Positions 1 through 9,415 are shown, counted from the first letter of the stretch. The stretch is 64,000 nucleotides of DNA from Marinobacter algicola DG893 (GCF_000170835.1 NZ_ABCP01000004.1:62001-126000); one strand, 5' to 3'. Numbers and translations: made by a program. The notes: generated from the letters alone by a model not told the origin.

Positions 1-300
1 GGTGCTATCGACGAGCTGAGAAAGCAGCCGGCAAATCGAAAAGCACCGGAAGATGAGCTGGAGCAGCTTGCCAGCAAAGAACCCAATGCCCAATCACAAG
101 TGGAAGACCAGCAGACTGTGAACCAACTGAACCTTTGCCTGGAGGAACTGGAAAAAGACCGCCGCGACATGGTGCGGCTGGCCTATCTGAACGGCTGGTC
201 CAGAGCCGACCTGGCCACGCATTTTGATCAGCCGGTGAATACCGTCAAAACCTGGCTGCACCGGGCACTGAAACAACTGAAAGGGTGTCTCACATCATGA
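1..300 (+). CDS. ECF-type RNA polymerase sigma factor, 3' part only
   Basis: The reading frame is open from the first base, so the gene begins before the window; about 99 C-terminal residues are visible. They end in a sigma-70 region 4 helix-turn-helix: LEELEKDRRDMVRLAYLNG, then WSRADLATHFDQPVNTVKTW and a basic tail. This part recognises the -35 element. The stop codon overlaps the ATG of the next gene (ATGA), which encodes an RskA-type anti-sigma factor, so the two are co-translated as a sigma/anti-sigma pair. The ECF group cannot be assigned without region 2. Confidence 0.85.
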   Translation, partial: GAIDELRKQPANRKAPEDELEQLASKEPNAQSQVEDQQTVNQLNLCLEELEKDRRDMVRLAYLNGWSRADLATHFDQPVNTVKTWLHRALKQLKGCLTS

Positions 301-1052
301 CCGACCGCGACGATCTGGACATGCTCGCAGCTGAGTTCGTCCTGGGCACACTGGATGCCCGGGAGCGGGCCACTGTGGCTGCGCGTCGGAAAAGCGAGTC
401 AGATCTCGATGAGATGATCACTGCCTGGGAGCAGCGCCTGACCACACTGACTGATGAAGTGATGCCGGTCACCCCAGCCCCAGAGCTGTATCAACGAATT
501 GAACAACACATTGACGCCCTCGATACACCCCGTGCAGGAGCCAATACTGACAGCGACGACAAGTCCAACGTGATCGCCCTGCATAAGCGCCTGCGTCGGT
601 GGCAGTGGAGCACCGCCCTGGCGTCTGCAGCCGCCATGGTGTTGGTTGCAGTCCTGGCATTCCAGCCTGCACCCGAACAGGGCCCGCAGTCGTTTGTGGC
701 TGTATTCCAGCAGAACGACCAACAGCCGGCCTTCATGCTCTCGGTCGATCTCACCAACCGTCAAATGCAGATTCGCCCGGTCACGGCCGAACCCATGCAG
801 GGAAAATCCTACCAGATGTGGATAAAGGCCGATTCACTCGGGCCGAATCCTCGCTCCCTTGGCGTACTCAACGACAACCTGAAGCTGGAGCGTGCAGCCC
901 TTCGTGACTACGATCCTGAACTATTGAAGGAAGCAACCTTTGGCATCAGCGTAGAGCCCGAAGGTGGTTCACCCACGGGCCAACCCACAGGGCCAGCCAT
1001 ACACGGCTACCTTTACCCCATTGCGGATGAGGGCTCCCAACCCTCTCACTGA
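297..1052 (+). CDS. Anti-sigma factor, RskA family
   Basis: 251 residues. The N-terminal part (DMLAAEFVLGTLDARERATV) is the cytoplasmic sigma-binding helix bundle typical of RskA-type anti-sigma factors. A single membrane segment lies near residues 105-122 (STALASAAAMVLVAVLAF). The periplasmic domain includes the QMWIKADS and LGVL motifs of the RskA C-terminal domain. I chose the ATG at 297 because it overlaps the sigma factor's stop codon; a GTG at 285 is an in-frame alternative. It presumably holds the upstream sigma factor inactive at the membrane. The inducing signal is unknown. Confidence 0.85.
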   Translation: MTDRDDLDMLAAEFVLGTLDARERATVAARRKSESDLDEMITAWEQRLTTLTDEVMPVTPAPELYQRIEQHIDALDTPRAGANTDSDDKSNVIALHKRLRRWQWSTALASAAAMVLVAVLAFQPAPEQGPQSFVAVFQQNDQQPAFMLSVDLTNRQMQIRPVTAEPMQGKSYQMWIKADSLGPNPRSLGVLNDNLKLERAALRDYDPELLKEATFGISVEPEGGSPTGQPTGPAIHGYLYPIADEGSQPSH

Positions 1053-1160
1053 TTCTTTTTCGTCCTTGCTGAAACTTTTGGGAACCACCCCCCGTAACTG
1101 TGATTACACCCATCGAACACGATATCAAGATGGGATTAACCCGAAAGCAAGGAGAACACA

Positions 1161-1580
1161 ATGAAGAAGCATTTGATGACAAGCGCATTTCTGGCCGCAA
1201 CTCTGGCTTCTGGTTCCGCATTGGCAATGGACAATATGAAAGTCGGGGTTTGGGGAGACAATCAGTCAGTTGCGGACGGTACCGTCACTGCCAAGAAAGT
1301 GGTTGCCGAGGAAAACGGCTGGCTCGTGGTGCATCGCACGGACGAGAGTGGCAAGCCCGGCCCGGTTGTGGCACACGCCCCCCTTCGCAAGGGTAAAAAC
1401 TCAGATGTGGCCGCCATCCTGACCGAAGACGTCAAATCCGGTGACATGCTGATGCTGATGCTTCATAGCGAAGACGGCGGCATGAAAACCGGCATCTTTG
1501 AATACACCCTGGGCGCCAAGGAAGACGGTCCTATCAAGAAAGACGGCAAGCTTGTGATGAAAACCATCACAGCGAAGTAA
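1161..1580 (+). CDS. Small exported protein, DUF7282-like
   Basis: 139 residues with a clear Sec signal peptide (MKKHLMTSAFLAATLASGSALA, cleavage after ALA near residue 22). The mature domain contains NQSVADGTVTAKKVV, GWLVVHRTDESGKPG and a final strand-rich part. The pattern (a protein that 'conveys' a VxxxxxGWLVVH segment) resembles the DUF7282 beta-sandwich domain. The function is unknown. A good Shine-Dalgarno (aaggagaac) precedes the ATG. It lies 108 bp after the anti-sigma gene and may be a target of that sigma factor, which is an inference from position only. Confidence 0.7.
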   Translation: MKKHLMTSAFLAATLASGSALAMDNMKVGVWGDNQSVADGTVTAKKVVAEENGWLVVHRTDESGKPGPVVAHAPLRKGKNSDVAAILTEDVKSGDMLMLMLHSEDGGMKTGIFEYTLGAKEDGPIKKDGKLVMKTITAK

Positions 1581-1598
1581 TTGACCGGCCATCAACAG

Positions 1599-1622
1599 GG
1601 TGGGGCCGCTCACGGCCCCACC
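1599..1622. terminator. Hairpin between convergent genes
   Basis: A perfect 10-bp stem (ggtggggccg / cggccccacc) with a ctca loop. It lies just after the 1161 gene and touches the stop codon of the convergent DUF2339 gene. It has no T-run, so it may stop transcription only weakly, but its placement suits a shared bidirectional terminator. Confidence 0.6.
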
Positions 1623-4174
1623 TAATCAGACGGTGGGGCCACAATGCCCTGCGCTTTCCGATACATCCACGCCAATCCCAATAACGCCAGCCCAAGCCCC
1701 ATAAAGGCCGCCACTCGCCAAAGCCCCTGCAACCCAGCCATATCGACGAGAAAGATCTTGGCAATCACCAGGCCCAACAGAGCCATGCCTGCCTTGTAGA
1801 GCACCGCATTGTCACGCTTGGCAGAATAGGCAATAGCGCCGATGGCGTACAAAAGGCTGACAACCGAATAGCTGTAAAGCTCACCCTCTGACATACCAAA
1901 CGACAACCCCATATCACTTCCCTGCCAGAGTTGCCGGATCTCCAACGCGGTAAACAGCAGAAAACCGGCAGACGCTACGCACAACGACCAGAACCGGGGC
2001 GCAAGCGATGGAAACCGACTGACTGCAAGCGCCAGCAGAATGGGACCACCGTAGGCGGGCAGCAGCATGTTGATGATCGGTGTGTCACCTATATTCCCGC
2101 CGCCCCACCAGGGATTGTGGAGCGTCACCAGAGCAAGGTAACTCAACATCGACAGCGCGAGCAGTATCCGCGAGAACAACCGGTACAGCCAGGCCAGTGA
2201 CTCGCTCGCCCCGGCACGCACCGTATAGGTCACGCCCAGTGCACCCCAGAGTAGTGTGTTGATTGCTGCCTCAGTAAAGCTGTACTGCTGGGAAAAAATA
2301 TCGCCATCGTAAAGCCAGTAGCGCATCTCCGCACCCAGGAACAGCACCAGTAGATGCAGGGTCGCCCCCTCCAGCCAGGCGCGAATGGCACGATCCTTCC
2401 CCGCCAGCCAGGTGGCAATGCCGGCAAACAGCGTAGCCCCACCATAGCTCCAGAGTGACCAATGGAGATCGGTAGCGTAATCCTGCAACCACGGATTGAA
2501 CGTCAGCCGCGTCACCACCAGGGCCAGGGCCACCTTCAACAACACGTGAAGCTCGGGCATCTGATAACGTCGTGCCAGCCAGGTTAGACTGACAAACTGA
2601 GCAGACAGGGCCAGGGTGAGTGACGCCTCGCGGGCAATCATCACCGCCGCCAGGGAATAGCTGACGTGTGCCGCCAGCACCGCCCAGACAACACCCATCC
2701 GATAGCGCTGCACGCTTTCCAGCTTCCACGCGAGCACGCCGTAAGCGCCGCCAACCAGCAACATCGCAACTGACCAGACGGGTGATGTTTGATGGCCGTG
2801 TATCAACAGCCAACCCAAGACCGCCCAAACCAGTGGCGACAACAGGGTGAAGGAGGCCCACCGGCGACGATCATTCTGGCGAACCCAGTGCCACAATCCG
2901 AGCCCGATGGACAGCATGGCGCCCCCTATCAGGTAGGACAGCAAACCACCCTGATGCTCCAGCGCTATCTGAGTAACATAGGTGACCTCAGTGCCATTGC
3001 GCCCGACGTATCCGAGCCACCCCAACGCACTGGCCACCACCGCGCCCCAGGGCAGGAACCAGAGCGCTCCACGACTCTGCGGCACCAGCGCTGCGGCCGG
3101 CAGTATGAGAAGCCAGCTCCAGAAAAACGGGCTGTCGCCCTGCCCGACCATCGATAGCGCCCAGAGAACCAGCAGCGATACCAAGACTTCCCGCAAATAC
3201 GGCAACGCCTGATTTGAGCGAACCGGAACCAAGGCAAACACCACAAACAGAGCGGCGATGTACCAGGCTGTTGATGCGCCAATGGCGGCTCCGCTGGATG
3301 TGGCCAACCACCACAGCAACGCGCCGGATAACGTGGCATACCAGAGCCAGTCCCGATAGACATAACGCATCAACATCAACGAACTGACGGTGATCACGAA
3401 ACTGTATGACAACACAAAAGCCACGCTGCCATCATCGCCACCGATCAATAACGGCACCAGATAGGCGCCACTCAACCCCATGACGGCGAGCAACGGACCA
3501 TGAACCAGAGCCAGTACCATGGTGCCCAGAGACACAATGGCCAGCCCGAACAGGCCCACGGTTGGGCCGACCAGACCGTAATGGTGAACGCCCGCCAGCA
3601 GCGCCGCATAGAGAGTGATACTGCCTCCACCCGCCAGCGCCGCGAATACTTCGTTCGCACCCCGGTTGCGGCGACGCAGATATTCCGCTCCCCCATGCAA
3701 TGCAAGGCCGCTGAGTAGCGCCAACATCAATTGCTGCGACGGACCTATCATTCCCGCGTTGATGGAGTGACTGACCATAAAGATACCGGCCAACCCAACG
3801 CTCAGGCCGCCAAGCCAGACCATCCAGTTTTCCTTCAGGGCCTGGACAAAGCGGGATTTATCGCGTGACGTTGCATCTGCACTCGGGGAGCTTGAGTCGG
3901 GCAAGGGGGTTAAATCAGAAGGGGCTGACGTGTCCTCTACAACGGTTTCGTCGAGTTCAAGCTCCAGCTCCGGGGCTGGTTGGTCTTGGCCGTTTCCGCC
4001 CAAATGTTGCTTTAGATAGGTCACTTCTTCGCGCAAACGGGACACTTCCCGGTTCAGGGACTCAAGGCGTTCCGACTGCTCACGACGTCGGGAAAACGCA
4101 AGAATACCCAGCACGGAACCCACCGGCAGGAGTATGGCAATACCAATTGCCAGAATAATCAATAATGCTTCCAT
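1622..4174 (-). CDS. DUF2339 family polytopic membrane protein
   Basis: 850 residues. The N-terminus has one membrane segment (LLIILAIGIAILLPVGSVLGILAF), then a coiled-coil-like stretch (ERLESLNREVSRLREEVTYLK) and an acidic Pro/Ser linker to about residue 105. The rest is more than 20 hydrophobic segments, the architecture of DUF2339. The first loop motif WLGGLSVGLAGIFMVSHSI is typical for the family. No catalytic function is established for these proteins. A gagggg Shine-Dalgarno precedes the ATG. It is probably transcribed alone. Confidence 0.85.
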   Translation of the reverse strand: MEALLIILAIGIAILLPVGSVLGILAFSRRREQSERLESLNREVSRLREEVTYLKQHLGGNGQDQPAPELELELDETVVEDTSAPSDLTPLPDSSSPSADATSRDKSRFVQALKENWMVWLGGLSVGLAGIFMVSHSINAGMIGPSQQLMLALLSGLALHGGAEYLRRRNRGANEVFAALAGGGSITLYAALLAGVHHYGLVGPTVGLFGLAIVSLGTMVLALVHGPLLAVMGLSGAYLVPLLIGGDDGSVAFVLSYSFVITVSSLMLMRYVYRDWLWYATLSGALLWWLATSSGAAIGASTAWYIAALFVVFALVPVRSNQALPYLREVLVSLLVLWALSMVGQGDSPFFWSWLLILPAAALVPQSRGALWFLPWGAVVASALGWLGYVGRNGTEVTYVTQIALEHQGGLLSYLIGGAMLSIGLGLWHWVRQNDRRRWASFTLLSPLVWAVLGWLLIHGHQTSPVWSVAMLLVGGAYGVLAWKLESVQRYRMGVVWAVLAAHVSYSLAAVMIAREASLTLALSAQFVSLTWLARRYQMPELHVLLKVALALVVTRLTFNPWLQDYATDLHWSLWSYGGATLFAGIATWLAGKDRAIRAWLEGATLHLLVLFLGAEMRYWLYDGDIFSQQYSFTEAAINTLLWGALGVTYTVRAGASESLAWLYRLFSRILLALSMLSYLALVTLHNPWWGGGNIGDTPIINMLLPAYGGPILLALAVSRFPSLAPRFWSLCVASAGFLLFTALEIRQLWQGSDMGLSFGMSEGELYSYSVVSLLYAIGAIAYSAKRDNAVLYKAGMALLGLVIAKIFLVDMAGLQGLWRVAAFMGLGLALLGLAWMYRKAQGIVAPPSD

Positions 4175-4214
4175 GCAGCCCCTCGTGTGTCAGGTGCCCG
4201 ACTTAAGGGCCCGC

Positions 4215-4541
4215 CTATCCAAAATAATTCTGCATCCAGTCCACCAGCGTTTGGGCACTGACCTCCGACAACGCCATGCCCTGAAACTCATCACCCACCT
4301 CATCGTCGATGGTCACGAACTGGTACAACAGCACGCCTGGTTGGTTGTCGTGCAGGATCAAAGTAATGCGGCGACGGGTGCGCAGACAGTCAATGGTCAT
4401 GACATCCGCAGGAATACCCGAATCACGCATGCCCCGGCGTACTTCCAACACCGGATTGATGTGTTCATGGGCAGCCTGGATGCGAGTATGGGCATCACTG
4501 GCGATATCGGACAAGGCTTTCAGGGGATCAACTTCGGACAT
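4215..4541 (-). CDS. Hypothetical protein, 108 residues
   Basis: A small soluble acidic protein with no signal peptide or membrane segment. It starts MSEVDPLKALSDIASDAH, followed by an amphipathic helix and a strand-rich part (RRRITLILHDNQPGVLLYQF) and ends MNYF-like (VDWMQNYFG). I do not recognise a family. It lies 40 bp upstream of the DUF2339 gene on the same strand and could be co-transcribed with it. Codon use matches its neighbours, and the competing frames are less plausible. Confidence 0.7.
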   Translation of the reverse strand: MSEVDPLKALSDIASDAHTRIQAAHEHINPVLEVRRGMRDSGIPADVMTIDCLRTRRRITLILHDNQPGVLLYQFVTIDDEVGDEFQGMALSEVSAQTLVDWMQNYFG

Positions 4542-4659
4542 GCGTTGCTGCCTGCATTATCTGGCAAGTAAGTGAAACGATTGTGAACACAGTTTACCTT
4601 GAATGCCCCCCGATCATAACCTGCCAAGGAACGATTGGGGCATCAACGCTCAGACCCAC

Positions 4660-5280
4660 TTAGGCTGGCAGCACACCGTGCCACACTGGCAGCGCCATAT
4701 CCTCCGGCTCCTCTCCAGGGCCACCAGTCCGGCTCTTGAACGCGCCTTCCTCGATTGGAACCCTAAACAATGCCGTCGCCTTCCGCTCCTTCGTATTAGG
4801 AGCACGCACCTGCTCCCAACGGCCCGGTTCAATCTGGTCGATGATGGCCTGGAACGCGGCGTCGAATTCGCTCTCCTCCGTCACTGGCTCTGCCCTGCCG
4901 AACAGTACCAGGGATTCATAGTTGGCACTGTGATGGAAAGCCGATTTTGTCATCACCCATTGGTTGGTCACGGCGAATGAAATGCACAACAGTTGTCCCG
5001 ATGCCAGAGTCTGCGCCAACCTGCCACCGCTGAGTGTATGCAGGTAAAGGTCGTCAGCAAGACGCCAGGCTGTAATCGGGATAATGCGTGGCTCGCCATC
5101 TTCAACAAAGCCCACATGCGCTGTTTTTAACCGATCGATCAGGGCGTAAGCCGGCGCCCGGTCGTAGCTGGCTCTCCTGGCCGCGCGCTTCACCCGGCTG
5201 CGAGGACAGCAAGACAGCGGTGATGACGGCGGTGATAACGGTAGTGATAAAGGGATATCCGTGATTTCCTTCCGAGACAT
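4660..5280 (-). CDS. Pyridoxamine 5'-phosphate oxidase-like FMN-binding split-barrel protein
   Basis: 206 residues. After an odd Pro/Ser-rich leader (LPLSLPLSPPSSPLS), the core has the split-barrel pattern: YALIDRLKTAHVGFVEDGEPRIIPITAWRL, then LHTLSGGRLAQTL and CISFAVTNQWVMTKSAFHHSANYESLVLFGRA. Such proteins bind FMN and act as flavin oxidoreductases or PNPOx relatives; the substrate here is unknown. The start at 5280 has an aggag Shine-Dalgarno eight bases upstream. It is divergent from a MocR-type regulator whose aminotransferase domain binds PLP, which suggests regulation linked to vitamin B6 or amino compounds. Confidence 0.8.
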   Translation of the reverse strand: MSRKEITDIPLSLPLSPPSSPLSCCPRSRVKRAARRASYDRAPAYALIDRLKTAHVGFVEDGEPRIIPITAWRLADDLYLHTLSGGRLAQTLASGQLLCISFAVTNQWVMTKSAFHHSANYESLVLFGRAEPVTEESEFDAAFQAIIDQIEPGRWEQVRAPNTKERKATALFRVPIEEGAFKSRTGGPGEEPEDMALPVWHGVLPA

Positions 5281-5373
5281 CTGATGCTCCTTTTGCAAAG
5301 TACGCCTCTATTAGAAGAAACACCTGATACCATGAAAAGATCCAGATTATAAATTTCAATAGGACCAGTTAAG

Positions 5374-6792
5374 GTGATTGACGATATACGGTTCGAGCAC
5401 ACCACATCGCTGCAAACGCAGCTTTATCAGCACCTGTCCCAACGCATTATCCATCGACGTTATCTGCCGGGAAGCCAACTGCCCTCCAGCCGTCAGATGG
5501 CGGCAGACCTGGGTATCAGCCGCAACACCGTCAACGCCGTTTACGACCAGTTGAAAGCTGAAGGTTTTCTGCAAAGCCGGGCTGGTCGAGGCGTATTCGT
5601 GCACCAAGACCTCAACCTGGCGATCAACCACCCCACCGGCGGAGCCATCCAAACCACACAGGCCATGACCTTGCCGCCATTGCCGCCGACTCCCGCCAGT
5701 CGTTTGAGGCTCGGGGAAGACGCCAACCTGCCCTTCCAGCCCGGGCTACCTGACATCAACGCCTTCCCCATTCGCAGTTGGAACCGAATACTGCACCATC
5801 AGGAGAGCCGCAGAAGCCTTCGCGGCTATGACACAACCCAGGGTTACCAGCCATTGCGCAGAGCCATTGCTGATTATCTGCGAGCCTCCCGCGGGGTGCG
5901 TTGCCTTGAACAGCAAGTGATTGTAACCAATGGAGCGCAACAGGCGCTGTCGTTGATTGCAGACGTGTTGTTAAAACCCGGTGACCGGGTCTTCGTTGAG
6001 AATCCGGGCTACCGGGGCGCCCGATACGCCCTTGGCCGTCACGGCAACCCGCTGCTGCCCGTGCCACTCAAACAACAGGTTCTGGATGTTGGCATCCTGA
6101 ACAGCCTTGGCGCCGCCAAACTGCTGTTCTGCACACCAACCCATCAATACCCCATGGGGGGCATTCTCGATGTTTCACAGCGCATGGCATTGCTACAGTG
6201 GGCACGCCAAAACCAGACGTGGATCGTGGAAGACGATTACGACAGCGAATTCCATTTCTATAACAAACCGTTTGCAGCCATTCAGGGCATGTTCGATACC
6301 GCCCCCGTTCTCTATGTGGGCAGCTTCAGTAAGACATTGCTGCCAGCCCTGCGCGTCGGCTACCTGATCGTACCGGAGCCACTTGTCGACCATTTCCTCT
6401 GGGCCAAGCGTGTCAGCGGCGGAGAGACACCGTTACTGACACAGGCAACCATCGCCGAATTCATCGACAGCGGCCAGTTCACACGGCATCTGCGCCGCAT
6501 GCGCCAACTCTATCGTGATAAATGGCATCATTTTCAGGCGCGGGTTACCGAAAAACTTGGCGGCAGCCTTGCTCCCATAGCGGAGAGTGCCGGTATGCAT
6601 TTGGTTCTGAAAGGAAACGTGGATGACATTGCCTTGAGCCAGCAGTTGAGAAACCTGGGCTTCGGCAGCACGCCTCTCAGCGAACACTACATCGGAAAAA
6701 CCGCACAGACCGGGCTGGTGATGGGGTTCGCGAGTGCCAGCGAGTCACAGATCGAGGCGTGCGTGGATGCACTGGGCAGACTTACAGACTAG
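5374..6792 (+). CDS. MocR/PdxR-type GntR regulator with aminotransferase domain
   Basis: 472 residues, usual MocR length. Residues about 12-75 form a GntR winged helix (PSSRQMAADLGISRNTVNAV, LKAEGFLQSRAGRGVFV). After a linker, residues about 115-470 are a fold-type I aminotransferase domain with VTNGAQQALSLIADVLLKPGD and the PLP-lysine region YVGSFSKTLLPALRVGYLIVP (the K in SFSKTL). The start is GTG. MocR proteins often control divergent genes in response to PLP or an amine; here the divergent gene is a PNPOx-like flavoprotein, the arrangement seen for PdxR. The ligand is not shown by the sequence. Confidence 0.9.
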   Translation: MIDDIRFEHTTSLQTQLYQHLSQRIIHRRYLPGSQLPSSRQMAADLGISRNTVNAVYDQLKAEGFLQSRAGRGVFVHQDLNLAINHPTGGAIQTTQAMTLPPLPPTPASRLRLGEDANLPFQPGLPDINAFPIRSWNRILHHQESRRSLRGYDTTQGYQPLRRAIADYLRASRGVRCLEQQVIVTNGAQQALSLIADVLLKPGDRVFVENPGYRGARYALGRHGNPLLPVPLKQQVLDVGILNSLGAAKLLFCTPTHQYPMGGILDVSQRMALLQWARQNQTWIVEDDYDSEFHFYNKPFAAIQGMFDTAPVLYVGSFSKTLLPALRVGYLIVPEPLVDHFLWAKRVSGGETPLLTQATIAEFIDSGQFTRHLRRMRQLYRDKWHHFQARVTEKLGGSLAPIAESAGMHLVLKGNVDDIALSQQLRNLGFGSTPLSEHYIGKTAQTGLVMGFASASESQIEACVDALGRLTD

Positions 6793-6841
6793 GATGAAAG
6801 TTAGAAAACACTGCAACGTATTAAAAAGGGATATTATTCTT

Positions 6842-6985
6842 ATGACACTTCACCTTGAACTGGCGCCACTGATCAGCCTGGGCGCGGGCATTGGCATACT
6901 CGTGTTTCCAAAGCTGCTGAACTACATCGTGGCGGGCTACCTGATCATCCTCGGGGTTCTGGGCTTGTTGGGGCATACGTTATAA
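6842..6985 (+). CDS. DUF3096 membrane mini-protein
   Basis: A 47-residue protein, almost wholly hydrophobic, with the DUF3096 pattern: LAPLISLGAGIGILVFPKLL followed by NYIVAGYLIILGVLGLLG. It has two short membrane helices joined at a Pro-Lys turn, and the NYIVA motif is characteristic. A Shine-Dalgarno-like aaaggga lies about 14 bases upstream of the ATG at 6842. The function of DUF3096 is unknown. The gene ends 6 bp before the c-di-GMP protein gene and is probably transcribed with it. Confidence 0.85.
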   Translation: MTLHLELAPLISLGAGIGILVFPKLLNYIVAGYLIILGVLGLLGHTL

Positions 6986-6991
6986 GCCGCC

Positions 6992-9415
6992 ATGCGACGC
7001 AAGGGAAAGCAACCCAACCTTCAAAGACAACTGATTGCGCTGGTGGCGGGGCTGTGCCTCACGATCATCCTGACCGTGTGTTTCATGGTCGCCGTGGTGC
7101 AAGTGCAATCGGCGATCACCGCCTATACGTGGGGCGAAAGCGTCTGGTCCCGAGCGCAGATCGATACGGTCCATCACCTCAACCGTTTTTCCGAAACCGG
7201 TGATTTTTCAGATCTGGCACAGGCCAGGCAGGCGCTGGGGGTGCCCATCGGCGATCTTCATGCGCGCATCGCCATTACCTCCGATGTGCTCGATTGGCAA
7301 CGTGCCAGGCATGGCTTCCTTCAAGGGGGCAACCACGAAGAAGACCTGACTCGCATGATTTTGCTGGTCCGTCTTTTTTCATGGCTTGATCAATTGGACC
7401 GGGCATTAACCGCCTGGGAGGAAGCCGATGACCTGCTGTTTGAGCTGGACCAGATCGGCAACGCAATGGAACGGGTGTGGCTGGTAACACCTCCGGATCG
7501 CGAGCAGTTGCAGGCCCTGCGCGACAGGCTCGCAATTGTCGACCAACAACTGCAGGCAAATGCCCGGGAATTTCGCCTGGCCATGGGAGACGCCTCGCGC
7601 TGGTCCGCCAGCTTCCTGTCTGTTGTCAGTGCATTGTTCCTGACTCTTGTGGCGCTGCTGTCCTGGTTCCTGGGATTCCGGCTGGTGAGACTGCTCAATC
7701 GAACTGAGCAGAACTTCCGCTCGATCTTCGAGCAATCCGCCATCGGCATCATCCAGATCGATACCGATGGCCGAATCGTTAACGCCAATCAGGCAACCTG
7801 CGACATCCTTGGCTACCGGCCCGATGACCTGGTGCACCGCCCCTATCGGGAGCTGGTCCATCCGGAAGACTGGGACGTTGCCCGGGAAGAACGACGGGGC
7901 ATCAGTTTCGGTACCATCGACAGCTATACGACCGAGCATCGCATTGTTCGAAAAGACAATGACTTTCTGTGGGCCAGGCTCACCGTATCCCGTGTATGGG
8001 ACGCACCTAGCAGTTCAGCGTACTTCACAACGGTTATGGAAGACATTTCCGAGTCTCACCGCCTGTCGACGGAATTGAGCTACATGGCGACCCATGACAG
8101 CCTGACCGGCCTGATAAACCGACGAGCCTTTGAGCAACAGCTCGCCAGCCATCTCGGGCATGTCCGCAACGGAGGCAAGCAACACGCCCTGTGCTACATC
8201 GACCTGGACCAGTTCAAGCTGGCGAACGACACGTCGGGCCACGACGCAGGCGATCAGCTCCTGCGCCAGGTATCCGACATTATCTCAAGAAATCTGCGCG
8301 AGGCAGATATCCTGGCGAGGCTGGGCGGCGACGAGTTCGGCATCATTCTTCAGAACTGCGACCTCGACACCGCCCACCATGTGGCTGAAAAGGTGCGGGC
8401 CTCACTTGACCATCTGGTGTTCTCGTGGCAGCAAACCAGCCACACCATCAGTTGCAGTATTGGCGTGGTGCCTATAACCGCAGAAAGCGCGGGCATCAGC
8501 GCCCTGATGAAAGCCGCCGACATTGCCTGTTACACCGCCAAAGACGGCGGCCGCAACCGCGTGTGCGTGATGTCGATGGACGACAAGCAGATGGCCTCCC
8601 AGCAGGGCGAGATGGAATGGCACAACCGCATTCAGACCGCGCTTCAGGACAACCGCTTTTTCCTTGAATGCCAGATAATTGCTCCGCCCACGGGCCGGGG
8701 CAAGGGGTTGCGATACGAAGTGCTGATTCGCATGCGCTCACAGGATGGTTCGGTGGTGCCTCCCAGTGCTTTCCTGCCCCCTGCGGAGCGCTATGGCATG
8801 GCATCGAGAATCGACCGCTGGGTTATCGAGAATATACTCGAAAAACTGTCCGCCGCCCCAGAACACCTTGGTGCCTTGGAAGCCTGCCACATCAACCTGT
8901 CTGGTCGCTCGTTCGATCAAACAGACTTCGCGGATTTTGTGGTTGGCAGGTTCCACCATTACGGGGTTCCAGCGAACAAGATCTGCTTCGAAATCACCGA
9001 AACTGCCGCCGTCCATAACCTGCTGGAAGTTCAGGCCTTCATGAAACGCCTGAGCGACATGGGGTGCAGCTTTGCCCTGGACGACTTCGGTTCAGGGTTG
9101 TCGTCGTTTGGTTACCTTCGCCGGTTGCCAGTTACCTGCCTGAAGATCGACGGGATGTTTGTTCGCGATATCGTCACCAGCAAAACAGACCTTGCAATGG
9201 TGAGGGCCATTCATGACATTGGCCGAACCATGGACATGATCACGGTGGCCGAGTACGTCGAGTCCGAGGATGCAGCGTCGTTACTGAAGGAGATCGGCGT
9301 GGATCTTCTCCAGGGCTTCTGGGTCCATCGGCCTTCCTCACTGGATGACATCCTCGGCACGGAACCCAGCCGTCTCTCGGAAAAGGTGACGCATCTGAAG
9401 CTCCATACAACGTAG
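6992..9415 (+). CDS. PAS-GGDEF-EAL c-di-GMP turnover protein
   Basis: 807 residues. Topology: membrane helix at about 16-38, a periplasmic sensor to about 205, a second helix at about 208-230, then PAS (about 240-345), GGDEF and EAL domains. The cyclase site is intact (RLGGDEFG) and an RxxD inhibitory site (READ) lies five residues before it. The EAL domain keeps its main catalytic residues: EVLIR (EAL variant), INLSGRSF, EITETA, ALDDFGSG, CLKIDG, AEYVES and LLQGF. It could therefore both make and break c-di-GMP; which dominates is unknown. The periplasmic region is helical and unassigned. Confidence 0.92.
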   Translation: MRRKGKQPNLQRQLIALVAGLCLTIILTVCFMVAVVQVQSAITAYTWGESVWSRAQIDTVHHLNRFSETGDFSDLAQARQALGVPIGDLHARIAITSDVLDWQRARHGFLQGGNHEEDLTRMILLVRLFSWLDQLDRALTAWEEADDLLFELDQIGNAMERVWLVTPPDREQLQALRDRLAIVDQQLQANAREFRLAMGDASRWSASFLSVVSALFLTLVALLSWFLGFRLVRLLNRTEQNFRSIFEQSAIGIIQIDTDGRIVNANQATCDILGYRPDDLVHRPYRELVHPEDWDVAREERRGISFGTIDSYTTEHRIVRKDNDFLWARLTVSRVWDAPSSSAYFTTVMEDISESHRLSTELSYMATHDSLTGLINRRAFEQQLASHLGHVRNGGKQHALCYIDLDQFKLANDTSGHDAGDQLLRQVSDIISRNLREADILARLGGDEFGIILQNCDLDTAHHVAEKVRASLDHLVFSWQQTSHTISCSIGVVPITAESAGISALMKAADIACYTAKDGGRNRVCVMSMDDKQMASQQGEMEWHNRIQTALQDNRFFLECQIIAPPTGRGKGLRYEVLIRMRSQDGSVVPPSAFLPPAERYGMASRIDRWVIENILEKLSAAPEHLGALEACHINLSGRSFDQTDFADFVVGRFHHYGVPANKICFEITETAAVHNLLEVQAFMKRLSDMGCSFALDDFGSGLSSFGYLRRLPVTCLKIDGMFVRDIVTSKTDLAMVRAIHDIGRTMDMITVAEYVESEDAASLLKEIGVDLLQGFWVHRPSSLDDILGTEPSRLSEKVTHLKLHTT

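Noticed and set aside
2271-2861. A 196-codon frame on the minus strand within the DUF2339 gene
   Set aside because: It is another frame of the same strand, rich in Gly/Arg/Cys, as expected for a shadow in GC-rich DNA.
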